Shown here: piece after piece, positions 23,801 to 37,100 of the stretch
How the letters are laid out: every line of letters starts with the position of its first letter
How positions within the stretch are numbered: the first letter of the stretch is position 1
DNA from: Proteles cristata cristata
Taxonomy: Eukaryota > Chordata > Mammalia > Carnivora > Hyaenidae
Length of the DNA: 64,000 nt
Direction: 5' to 3'
Assembly: GCA_017311185.1 (NCBI GenBank)
Contig: JAESUZ010001739.1
Coordinates: 806,001-870,000 of the forward strand
Made by a program: the position numbers and the translations under genes
The notes under the pieces: generated by a model
The model's database searches: none
What the model was told of the DNA's origin: nothing
What the model saw: only the letters and a program-made list of their open reading frames with translations

Positions 23801-25142
23801 ATATGGGAGCCTAGACACATATGGCTATTAAACACTTGAAATGTGGCCAGTCCAAACTGAGTTGTGCTCCAAGTTAGAACAATACACACTAGATTCTGAA
23901 GACTTAGTACAAAAAAGAAAAAAAAAAAAGAATGTGAAATAATCTCAAATTTTTTATGCTGATTGAACTTGAAATGGTATTTCAGATATAGTGTAACTGA
24001 ATAGACTATTAAAATTAACTTCATCTGCTTTTTTTTTTAACCTGCTTTTTATTCTATTTTTTAATGTGGATATTAGAAAATTCTAAATTATATACACAGG
24101 TCATATTTAACCTGATCTAGAGAACTAGAGCCCTATTACAATGTTAAACTTGCCTTTCACTCTTCTTAATTAGAAAAAACACAGTATCAATTACAATAAT
24201 GTAAGATACAGAATCTTACTCCAATTCTATTATTAACTGGTAAAGACAATTTGGGCTTTTCAGATATCCCGCTGGGTCTCAGTTTCCTCATGTCTGAAGC
24301 CTCCATCTCAAAGGTCCTTTAGGACTATGACATTCTTGGAATTGAAACAGAATAAAGCTTTCTATCCTGCAGTAGTATACTAGTAAATTTGCTCTTAGGC
24401 CAAGGATTAATCCAGGTCCTACAGACTATGCATGCAAGTATATGTCATTTACAGGAAAAGCCCATACTTTTCATTAATTTCTCAAAGAATACATCCTTAA
24501 GAATGAAACTTAAGAGCTGCTTTATCTAGTAATGTGTTTGGTATACTTAAAACTGTGGGGCGCCTGAGTAGCTCAGTTGGGCCCAACTCTTGATTTCAGC
24601 TTTGGTCATGATCTACTTCATGGTTCATGAGTCAAGCCCCACATTAGGCTCTGCGCTGAAAGCATGGAGCCTGCTTAAGATTCTCTCTCTCAGCCTCTTT
24701 CTCTGCCGCTCCGCCAATGATGCACATGCATTCTCTCTCTCTCAAATAAATAAACATTAAGGGGCACCTGGGTGGCTCAGTTGGTTAAGCATCCAACTTC
24801 ATCCTAGGTCATGATCTCACCTTTTCAGAGTCTGAGCCCCACGTTGGGCTCTGTGCTGACAGCTTGGAGCCTGGAGCCTGTTTCAGATTCCATGTCTCCC
24901 TCGCTTTCTCTGCCCCTCCCCCACTCACCCCTGAGAACACGCTTTCTCTTACCCTTTCTTTCTCTTTCTCTCTCTCTCAAAAATAAATAATTTTAAATAA
25001 ATAAACAACAAAAAAAGAGGGGCACCTGGGTGGCTCAGTAGGTTGAGCACCTGACTCTTGATTTCGGCTCAGGTCATGATCTCAGTTCATGAAACTGAGC
25101 CCCACATCGGGATCTACACTGAGAGTGTGGAGCCTGCTTGGG

Positions 25143-25183
<41 letters not shown>

Positions 25184-28100
25184 ATAAATAAACTTTAAAA
25201 AAAAAAAATTGAAGGGCCCCCAGAAACAAAGTACTTTACCACTGGACATATTTGGGTTGCTCAAGATATGTTGTTAGATACTAATAACGGGTTTTCATTT
25301 CCCTAACCTTGCTCTTGAAGGTCTTCAACAGATCCCTCACTTTCTGTCATTCCACTCTAATACTGGCACTTTTATAAAATACCAGTATTTAATGGTGGCT
25401 ATTAAAAATGGAATCTACTTTCAAATATGGTATTTTTCTGAATCCTGTCTAAAAGGATAACCTTAAAAGAAAACTCTTTTCCATGTGTATACATGCTGCT
25501 GCCATCACATGTTTGGATACTGGAAACATTACGTACTGGCTAAAGATAAATGTTAGAGAAAACACAGGTCTTTGTTAAGGACAGCTGAAAATGACAGAAT
25601 AGTGAAGTACAAAGCAGTGAAAGGTAAAGATCTACCTCAAAATAATGCTTTGTAAGAGTGAGAAAACATGACATCCAAGTACATTAAAAAAAAAAAAAGC
25701 ACTAAAGGGTGTTATACACCTCCAGTCAAAAAGTACTTGTTTAAACACACATTTTTTAACATGCACACTGTGTGTTAAATACTTAATTTCATACAGCCAG
25801 TTACTGTGCTAAGGACTACCAGCTGCTTAAAAAAAAAAAAAAGAAAAAAACTAAAAAACAAAACAACAACAAAAAAAAAACAACTGATGTCATCTCATAC
25901 CGAGAATGCTAGCTCTATACCTTTGTTCTCAGGCTGTGAGGAAGGGATGCTGGTCCAAAAAGCCATTGGATTAGATTTAAAAAGGCTAAAATTAAATCCT
26001 AGAAAATAAAGAGTATTTCATTCTTTGAACATTTTGAGAATCAAAGTGAATATGATTTTAGAATATAAAAAAAGCCAAAATCCCTCAATTTATACCAATT
26101 TGGCTGTCTTACATATTCATTTATCCTGGTAATTTCATTCTTTACTCTTTTAATAATAGCAGCAAGGCTGCCTTACATAACTTATAAACATCTCAGTACC
26201 ATGTTTTTTGAGTGACAAGAGAATACACTGAAGAATGTACACTTAAAAAATATCAGACTCAAGTTAATACTCATGATTCAAGTACATAAGTCACTAACCT
26301 TTGGTACTGTTACTATTAGGTTCTTGTTCTCTGTGCTAAGCATGATCAAAGTATCTTCCAGTTACTCAGATCTCCTAAATAACTTAAAAGACACACACTT
26401 TCTATTGCTGTTTAAACACAGGGAAACAGATTTAGGGAGAAGAAAAAATCTGCACCAGTATTTTTTCACTATTCACAAAACTATTATGACTCAAATTTTA
26501 CTAAAACATTAGTATCCTACAAGGAGTATATGCATCAAGCAAGATATTTACAAATTAATAGAAGAAAAATTCTGTTTATACTAAAGAGTAAGTGCTTACC
26601 TTTTTCTGGTGTTTTAAATGTGTAATTAGTTGATGACTCTTCTTTTGGAAAAGCACCAAAGAGATTTTTGACTTTGCCATCTGAAGACTGTTTGCTGTCT
26701 GAATTCTTTGACTCTTCGCAATTAGGTTCCACTTTTCTTTCAGATTCACTCTGGACTACTGAACTGGTTTCACTACTGTTATTTTTCAAAGGTGCATTAA
26801 AACTAAATCCAAACAAAGACCCAGTGGCTGAACTGTTGCCAAATGCAAATGGTTTTGATTTTTCACTACTAAAAATACTTTTAACAGACTCTGAACCAAA
26901 TACAAACTTTGGAGGAGAAACTACTGCTTTTGTTGTTGTTTCAGATGTGCTAGATGCTTCTCCAACTTCTGAAGTTGCATCTGCTGTGTCGTCACCCTGA
27001 ATTAAATCTGTCCTCTCCCTTGTGGTTTCTTCTAATACAGCTACAGCAATTTTGCCACATGGTGACTCTCTGGGAGTGGTTGAGCGAGAAACATGAGGGG
27101 TTATCAAAGAATCTTTTTCTTGGGCTAGTTTTGCTTCATCAAATATTTTCTTAAATGAATCTGCAACATCCTGTAGTTTAAAACGAACAGCTAGATGTTC
27201 TACTTTTCTTTCCCCATCTGCAAAATCACAGGCAGTCCACACCCACACTCGTTCTGTCCCTTTCATATTTTGCAAAGTCATGTCTGGAGTTATTCTGTGA
27301 TTGGCACAAAGTTTTAATACCTGGTCCCTTCTCATCACTATGCGAACTTGCTTATTATCATAATTCTGTAAAATCTTTATATCACCAATGCCTCTTTCTT
27401 TCCACTGACCAACATCTTTATCATACCTGTAGAGTTTTGCTCTGTGACTAAAAACAACTTGTTCATTTTCCTCACCACTGGACACTTCCACTAAATCAGG
27501 TAAAGGTACAACAGGTTCAAAGTACTGTCCATCTCTCTCTTCTTCTTGAGTAACATCAGATTCTTCATCAGTACCAACTGAGGTCCCACTCTGATTCAAC
27601 TTAGCAGGAGATTTAGATGGACTCAAAGCAGATTTAAAACTGAAGTTAAATCCTGTTGTTGACTCACCAAAGCGGAAGAGATTTTTCCTCACAGGGCTAC
27701 TTGCCAATGGAGAAGCATGTACTGAACTGCTACTCACACTATCATCCAAAGCATCTTCCCTTAAATCATAGTTGTCCCACTCCAGCGTGGGCCCTGTGTT
27801 TTCAGGGTTTGGCTTGTTAATTGTATCAGAGGCACTGGCAGCACCTGCATCAGAGCTCTCATTATCTCCATCAGTGACTTTTGTTTGATCATTTGTCAAA
27901 AAAGTTTTGAAATCTTTTAATCCACTCTTCATTTCTTCCGCTCTTTGGATTAACTTGGCAGCTCGGCCAGTGTCTACAAGTTTATGAGGAGTTTGAAGTG
28001 GTATATCTAATAGAAGTCGCTGGCATTCTTCAAATTTCTGCTTGAATTCTTCAGCCAACTCTGGTGTTTTAAATTTTGCTGCCAGTTGTTCTAGTTTGGC

Positions 28101-31100
28101 ATCACCATCAGAAAAATCACTTGCTAACCACATCCATGCTCTATCAGACCCAGAGAGAGGCTTCAGGTTCATTGTAGTTGTTATCCAATGGTTGGCACAC
28201 ACTTTGAGTACCTGCTCTCTTCGCATTAGCATTCGCAGCTTGCCATTGACTTCATTCTTGAGAATTTTAAGGTTCCCCAGACCCCTTTCTTTCCACTGAC
28301 TTATCTCAGCATCAAATCTAAATAATTTTACCCGCTGTGAATACAGAACTTTTTCATCTTCTTCTCCTGTTACAAGTTCTACTTTTTCAGGCATCTGAAC
28401 CACTGGTTCAAAATGGATGTCATCACTGTCCTCAGTCCTATAGGCATCATCATCTTTCTCAAGGTCAGCAGAAGTGTCAGCTTTCTCAGGCATTTTACTG
28501 CTTTGTGATGAGAATAATTTTTCTCCCGCACCAGAAAATCCCTTGAAATTAGGGTCTTTTTTGCCAAACTGAAATCCTTCTCCTGAAGTTGATTTTGCAA
28601 GGTCTGCAAAGGTAAATGTACTACCAGTCTGACCAAAAATCACACCATTATCATTCTTCTGATTACTGATATCCTGAGTCTGAAGAGCTGTGTCATTTTC
28701 AAGGGGCTTTTCACTCTTCTCTTGATTTCCAGGCTCCTGAATGCCAAATTTAAACCCATCAGTGGACACAGGGACAGAAAAACTAAATCCTTCTTTAGTT
28801 GACTTAGGATCTGTATTAGAACCCTGAAATGTAAATGAAGGTGTACTTTCTTGATCCACATGCCCAAATTTAAATCCTTGTTCTGCAGTACCAAATTTAA
28901 AAGCTTTTTCTGAAAAATTACTTTTAAATCCTGCTCCAACCTGACTTCCAGAAGAATCATTTACCTTAGTTTTTGAGCCCAATGTGAAAGCTGAAGGAGC
29001 TTCTGCAATATGTTTATGAGGTGGTTTAGAGGAATTACAAGCCACACATTTTAAGGAAGAACTCTCATTTTGCACAGAGCAAATGCTACATTCCCACTGT
29101 CCTTCCTTCTTGGTGAACATTCCTTCAAATCCACTCTTTGGAGCCTTGCATGTATCTGATGAGGCAGGAGCTAGAACAGCAGACGCAGGCTGGTTTTGTT
29201 TACTTGGATTCTGGCAAGCAACACATATGGCAGCACTTGCTTCATTTCGCACTAAGCAAATATTACAATCCCACTGTCCTTCCTTCTTGGTGAACATTCC
29301 TTCAAATCCACTCTTTGGAGCTTTGCTGGTCTCTGAAGTGCTAAACTTAAAAGAGGCAGGTGCTGGAACAGCAGAGGTGGATTGACTCGGTTTACCTGGA
29401 TTCTGACAAGCAACACATATTGTAGCACTTGCTTCATTTCGTACTAAGCAGGAATTGCAATCCCACTGTCCTTCCTTCTTAGCAAATATATCCTCAAATC
29501 CACTCTTCGGTGTCTTACTTATTTCTGAAGTACCAAACTTGAAAGCAGCAGATGCTGGAACAGAAGAAGTAGGTAAACTCTGTTTTCTTGGATTCTGACA
29601 AGCAATACACTTTGTAGAACTTCCTTCATTTTGTACAAAGCACACACTACAATCCCATTGTCCTTCCTTCGTAGAAAAAACAGATCTGAAATCACTGTTA
29701 ACGGACTTTGGAAGATCTCCCTGGCCAAATTTAAAGGAAGCTTGCTGAAAAAACGAAGATCCACTTTTGTTAGCAGACTTTGCATTCTGGCATGCAATGC
29801 ACCTAGATACAGTAGGTTCATTCCTTACTAAGCAAATGCTACAATCCCAGTGACCTTCTTTCTTTAGAGTCATTGGTGCGAATCTATCTGAAGTATTTTC
29901 TGGGCCAGTTGTAAGAGCAGGAACAGTTTCAACTAATGGTGAACCGAGGAGTTCTTTCCTGCTTGGGTTTAGATTCTGGCATGACACACACTTCTTAGCA
30001 GCCATAGCATTTTTTAATGAGCAGCTATTACAATGCCACCAAGACCCCTCTTTCTTTGTGATTTGAAACTCAAAATTCATGTTTTCAGCATCAGATTTGC
30101 AAATATCTTTATCATGACTTGTGGGTTCTTTCACAATTCTCAGAGCCTGATTTGTGGTTGAGGCTACATTCACTCCTAAGGCTTTTAAAATGCTCTGGGC
30201 CTCTTCAAACTTGCACTTAAAAAGTGCTGCTTCCTCAGGAGTTTTGAATCTAATAGCAAGTTGTTCTGGTTTGGGCAACTCATCTGCATAATCAAGAGCA
30301 TGCCACACAAAAGATCTGTCAGAGCCAGCATTTGGTGTCAGTTTCATATCTGGACTGATATAATGATTTGCACAGATTTTCAATACCTGTTCTCGTCTCA
30401 TTAGAAGGCGAATTTTACCAGATGTTTTATGCCTTAGGATTTTTACATTGCCAATTCCACGTTCCTTCCATTCTTTGGATTCTGCATCAAAACGAAACAA
30501 TTTTGCACGGTTGCAAAAGAATTCTTCTTCATCTTCCTCACCGGTTTTTACTTCAATCTTATCAGGAAGAGGTACCACAGGCTCAAAGTGAGGGCCGTCA
30601 TCATCATCATCACCATGGGTACTCCCTCCATCTGTTTCATGACTCTTGTTGGCCAGCTCTGATGCAGGTGTTCCAAATACTGATTTCCCTGGACCGTGGA
30701 AAGTAAACATGTCATCACTTCGACGAAAACCAGAATTCTTTTGCTGATTTGGACCCACGTTTTCAGTAAATGAAATTCCAGGCACATTTTTGCTTCCAAA
30801 ATTGAACGTATTTCGAGGTCCTATGGTTTGACTAGCTTTTGGTCCACTGTAGCTGTCTCCTTGCAAAGGCTTATCTGAGGTCAGGAGACCTAAAAGGCTT
30901 TCATTATTATTGTATGCTGTAGAAGGGGGCTGTGTCACAACCTGGGGTGAAGAAAAGGTAAAGTCACCATCATTTGACTTGAAATTTGAGTTAAATTTAA
31001 AAGGAGTTGGCTGTGTTGTATGTATGGGTGCTGTCAAAGTTGGTCTTATTCCTTCACCTGGCACAGGCTGAACAAAATTAGTTTTTCCAAATTCTATAAC

Positions 31101-34100
31101 CTTAGATTCTGCAGATCTTGAAGCATGAGTTGCAACTGGGGGTTTTGTGAAATAACCTGGTTCTGGCAAAGGTGGATTTGTGCTTGTTTGTTGAACACTG
31201 TAATTAAAGTAATCATCACCCCTGGGTGATAGAATTCCTGTTGCAGGAGACTCAAAGCGCAATGGAGGACCATACATCTCTTGAGAGAACATACAAGCAG
31301 ATGAGCTTTGGACGGGTGGTGTGTGCATCTGTTGAGAATAGGCATATATATGTTGTTGAGGCGGAAGCCTATTCATGCCATAAACTGGACCCTAGAAGAA
31401 AAAAAAAGTTAAAAATTTCTGTAAGTTGTCTACAAAATATCAGATAACTAGATGCAAATCAATTCTCACAAACCACAAATATGAGCATTGTAAGGTAAAA
31501 ATATCATTAGGGTATGTACCACATCATTAAGAGAAGACAACATTACTTACAAAGATACTTACAGTTATACTCCTTTCTTGGCATATAATAAAAATTGCCT
31601 TAACTAATGACAGAATCTTAAAAATCCAATTCTACAATAAATGCAAAGAATAAATTTCTTCATTCCTAATAATGTGTAAAATAATGTTAACAATAATGAT
31701 GATGATGATGGAGACTAACATTTATCAAGCATTTACTAATGTGCCAACTGGGCACTGTTCTAAGCACTTTACATAGTATCTCATTTTAGTATCTTCAAAA
31801 ACCCTATGAATTAAGGGATTATTATCCTCATTTTACATATGAGGCAACTAATACATAGAGAGATTGAAAAACTTGCCCAAGGTCACAAGTGAGAAGAAAG
31901 CCAAGGTCTAAATGCACCCAAGCCATCTGTCTTCAAAGCTTTATTATTCAACTATGGTTATAATACTGAGTGTTAACTGACACCTACATAGCCACTTTAG
32001 GCCTGAAGTACTTACCACATAGTGGTTCAGCAAGGCCATTCTAGTCCTATTTCCGCCAAAACAAAATGATGAAGGACCCATCATCACCACCCCCACCCCC
32101 ACCCCCACTTAGAAAATATTCTAAATGTTCACACTCATTGTAACATAAAAATAAGATGAGTAGGAAGCATAAATTCTGTATCTGGATAGAAATTTAAAAT
32201 AGCTGTATCTTATGGGACATAAAAGTTTTAATGCTGAACTACTTCTTGAATTTCTTTGAAGGAAGCCTAAACAATTAAAAAGGAGATATTTATAAATGTA
32301 TAAATTATTCCTTTGTTACCTTTGTGGGAGTAACATTAGCTGCTGGTCTGAGAAGATACTGGGAATTATATGCTGGTGACTGACTATAATATACTGAAGG
32401 GCCAGTAGTTGCAACTAAAAAAAAAAAAAAAAAAAAAGAAAAGAAAGAAAACAGTTAAAAAAGTCTATACTATAGTTAAGACTACCTAGGCAAGAACTAT
32501 AAATTACAAAAGCAATAGAAATCAAAGAAAGATTAACTATAGATTTTTAAAAATTTCTATACATCAAAACATACCATAAAGAAGATTACCAAATGACAAA
32601 CTAGGAAAAACCCCTAAATGTGACATATGAGGAATAAGAGAGCAGCACCACAGTGGTCAACAAGAACAAGCACCTCACAACAAGCACCAAAAAAGGAGCC
32701 AAGAAGAAAGTGTATGATCTGTTTTCTAAGGAAGATTGGTATGATATGAAAGCACAGTCTATGTTCAACATCAGAAATATTGGGAATACACTAGTCACAG
32801 GAACAATTTAAGGAACTAAAATATACATATGATGGCCCCAGGGCCACGTTTTTAAAGTGAGCCTTAAAAATACGCAGAATGACAAGGCTGTGTTTTATAA
32901 ACTCAAGCTGAATATGTTCCAGTCAAAAATCACCTGATAACTTCATGGAAAGAATCTCACAAGTAACACAAAATGTGTTCCTTTGCTTTAAAAAAAAAAA
33001 AAAAAAAGGCACATCATGACTGGTACTCATGCTGATGTCCAAACTATTTGCTCCACCTGTTTTGTATGAGTTTCACCAGGAAACCAACAACTAGAAGACA
33101 TTCATGTTCATGGCAAAGCTACCACAATCATTTGCTTCATCTGTTTTATGAAAGTTTTATCAGAAAACAAAACAACTTAAAGACCATTTATGTCTTGACA
33201 TGGAAGAAATGGAAATCATGACCCAAGAAGTGCTAAACAACTGAATTCTAGAAAGCCCTGAAAAAGACTAGCCAGTCTATTTATCTTCTCTTTATAGTGA
33301 TTAGAACAGTAAAAAAAAAAAAAAAAAAAACCTAAAGACGCTCATTTGAATTTGGAAAACTAATGGAACTGCCTGATAAAGATGGTTATTTGGGAAACAC
33401 TCTGGGGAAGAAAAAAGAAACAGAAAGCAGAACAAGCTGATGGATATGAGCCAAGAATCATAAAGTCTGAAATTTAACTAGTGACTTTATCAGTAACTAG
33501 TGACTCTTAACAGTAAACAAAAAAAATTAAAGTTCTAATAAACCTACTAATAATAATCAATGGAAAAAAAGCACCAAATAAACAGATAATTCAGAAAATA
33601 TAAAGGACTGTAAAGTGTTGAACATACCCAGTATAAAAAAAATAAAGACTGATACTATTTTGATTTAAAACCTGGTGAAGGTTTTTAGAAATGGTAATAA
33701 TTAACACTAAGCAAGAATGCAATGAGATAGGCACTATCAGATACTGGTGATAAGAGTGTAAACTGGCATAGCTTTTCCAGAAGGCAATTCTCAACACAAA
33801 AGAATTTTTAGAATATCCTAAGAATCCTAAGAATGTGTTCACAGCATTATTTATAACAGCAAACTGGAAATATAATAAGGGAATAAAATTTGTAGTACTT
33901 CCACATGATGGGATACCTTGTATTCATTAACAGTATTTTCAAAAAATATTTAAGAAAAATGCTCAGAACTCTATTTAAAATCAGATTCATCTACATACAA
34001 CACAGTAATGACAAAAATATCACTAAAAATTATTTCCATATACAAAGAGAAAGAACCAGAAGGAAATGCTCCAAAATGTTAATAGTACTCTTTGTGGTAC

Positions 34101-37100
34101 AGTTAGTTTTAAGTTTATTTACATAGTTCAGTACTTCATTTCCTAGAAGCCTATTAATCACTGTTTTTTAATCATCTTATTTAAAAAGACAAGGACTATC
34201 TTGGTATATTTTTACTTTCATTAAGAAAAACAAAATGTATAAACACATGAATGGCAGACAGGGGACTTGAACTCTCCATCTTGTAGGGCCACAAAGCTGC
34301 TTTGTGACATTGTCCATGAGCTGTTTGGGGTCTCCATTTTCCTCAACTGTAAAATGAGGATGTGCTGCTTCTACATATTTCATAGGGTAATTTCAAGAAT
34401 AAAATGAGACAATGTGAATGTTATGTTTAACAACCATAACACCTTTCACGTCTATACACAGAAGAATGGAAATTGTTGACTCAAAAGCTGCTAAATGATC
34501 AATTCCACACAGCACTCAAAAAGCCCTAGAAAAGGCTAGCCAGTTTACTATATTCTCTAGGCAAGGTTCTATATGGTGCACAGGTTTTTTTAGTGGGCAA
34601 TGTTTGACCTCTTGACATTTCATGTATTTATCTATGACTTATGACATTTAATGACTGTGACTTTACAAAGATCTCTTTCCTGTTATTTTGCCTCCATTTA
34701 GAAGACACCATCACAAAGGATAGTGAGGCTGCCTTCAGTACGGCCCTATGGACCATTACATAAATGTGCTCATCTAAAGTGGAAGACACTATTCTAAATC
34801 TTCCCTAGGTTAAAAGCAGTGGGGGGGGGGGGGGAGTAGAAGTACTACTACTTCAGAAATCTACCTCATTTAAAAGAAACCTATTTTTATCATCATTTCT
34901 GACTGTGGGCAACATAATCATACTGGCAAAAGGCTTTAAAGTTAGACCACTGAAGTTTAAACTCTGGCTCTACCAGCTGCTTCGGATTCTGTGTCTCCTT
35001 CTCTTTCCGTCCCTCCACTGCTTGCACTCTGTCTCATTCTGTCTCTCAAGAATAAATGAATGTAAAAAAAAAATTTTTTTCAAATAAATAAATAAATAAA
35101 AATAAAAATAAACCCTGGCTCTACCAATAACTAGCTGTACAATAATGGGTAAATTACCTAACCTTTCTAAACCCATTTCCTCAACTATAAAAATAGGCTT
35201 CATAATGCTCATAATGGTATCTACCATTCTGGTTACTAAGATTAAATAAAATTACATGCACAAAGCACTTTTGCACATAGACAACCCACAGGAACACCTG
35301 GTTCTTTAAGTGTTTACTAAACACTAAAGTAAATGCCTAATATCCACACGTACACAAATGCTCACATACTCACGTGAAGGAAAGTTTTATCTCCACATTT
35401 GAAATACACAAAATGGTTCAAGAGGTCAATATGCACTAGAGACCACAACTTCAAATTCCAATATTGTCCAGCTCTACCTCCTTCCTTCGTTGTATGACTA
35501 ACTATTGTATTTCAAAATAAACAAGATTTCCTATGAATGTCATACTTCTAAATATATCATCACAATAATTCCTAAGGGGGTTTTAATTAGCCATCTCTTA
35601 ATGTACAACAGTATGAGGTAACATTTTCCAATTATAAGAAATAGTTCTATCTCAGTCTCAGCTTCTCTGAGGTATGTATAGAGAGATTCTTTCAGCCTTT
35701 ATATACACAAGATCATATAAAGCTTGTTTTGTTTCTGCTTGGAGTTATAAAAATCTCAGTAACACTATACACAGCTTAAAAAACATATAAGCAGACATAT
35801 ATAAACATGTATATAAACAAATGTATATAGACAAGGTGAGTTCACAAGTTATCTATGTAAAGGAGGGGGAAGTACAGTGATTTTACTAAAATCTGGAATT
35901 ATGCAGTTGCCAACTAACCTGTTAGTGGAGCCCCATGAAAAGTCTGTGATCCTTGATATCCATCAGGCACTGAATCTGGTCCATAATTCTCTGTAGGCCA
36001 ACGATGAGGGGACCCTGAGTTACTGCTATTTAGTTTCAACTCCTGCATTTCTTTCTGTTGAAAGAAAGAAAACAACTGTAAGCAATTTTCTCATGCCAGA
36101 AACAGTACTAGAACAAACACATATTTTAAATGTAAATACTCAATGATGCTTTTTTAGAGTTTCTATATTCCAGTAAGATCTGAGTATGAGGTGCTGATTT
36201 AAGAAAAGGATCCTTAATTTGTTAAAACTTACTTGTTTCCATTCTTTCATTCCTTAACACCATTACCTAATGCATTCTAGGTTAGAGTTAGAGTTAACTA
36301 TCACCTAAACAACTGATAACCTCCTAGATGGCCTCATCTCCATTTCCATTCCACACTTATTTAAACTAATGTTTCTAAAGTTGAGTTCTAGCCAAGACAC
36401 TCCCCTGTTCAAAAACACCAAGTACCTACAAATTAAACTTCTCTGATATTCTTGGTCCTCACAAGTACTACCCCAAACATCCTTCCAGAGCCTCCTTTCC
36501 ACAATGCTTTCCTCTTCAGTCCACCTGGGCTACACAATGTTCCAAATCATCTCCCAATGCTGCTTTCCATTTACACACATCTGATGTAATAAAACACTAC
36601 AAATTCTTCAAGGCTGATGTTCTAATGACCCACTAGGAAAGGAAAAACAACTGACATCTGCTCAGAATATATTTTATATGTATATATAAAATATAGTCCA
36701 GGCACTGTACTTAAATTCTCAATCCTTACACAAATAATAAGCAATATTAGCTCATATATTAAAATAAGGGGGGGGGGGAAAGATACAGGTAACAGCAGTT
36801 GGATTCAAACTAAATTTTATTCCAAAAACGTTTTCACAATACCACCCTGCTGCCTAGACCAAACACTGGACATAATGCTTTCTAATGATAGCTATGTAGC
36901 TAGTTATCAGATCTCTGTTTGTAGACAACTAAATGACACCCTCCACAACCCCACAAACTACAAAATGTCCCTTACAAAACAGGCAGTGATCAAGAAACTA
37001 TTTCTTTTTCCAAAGAAACTACAATGGTATCAGTCAACAGGTCACTTTTTAAAAAACAGTATCAAATATCTGTAAATAGGCCCAGGTATCCAACCAGTTA

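Larger units (their letters stand above)
23089..26599 (-). other. RANBP2: RANBP2 intron 20
   Basis: Holds a MER-type relic (23780-24020), a run of three CanSINEs (24556-25207), A-rich runs near 25690 and 25829-25885, and otherwise unassigned AT-rich DNA. Confidence 0.65.
32415..35918 (-). other. RANBP2: RANBP2 intron 18
   Basis: Carries the RPS3A pseudogene (32635-33475), a second RPS3A fragment (34455-34570), MIR remnants and a MIR split by a SINE. 33480-34310 and 35290-35918 show nothing recognised. Confidence 0.7.

Noticed and set aside
29031..30041. Regular repeats that might suggest a CRISPR-like array
   Set aside because: They are in-frame zinc-finger coding units of a mammalian exon.
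30368..30706. Plus-strand frame with a HHHHHH run
   Set aside because: Mirror of the acidic Asp stretch before RanBD1 on the coding strand.
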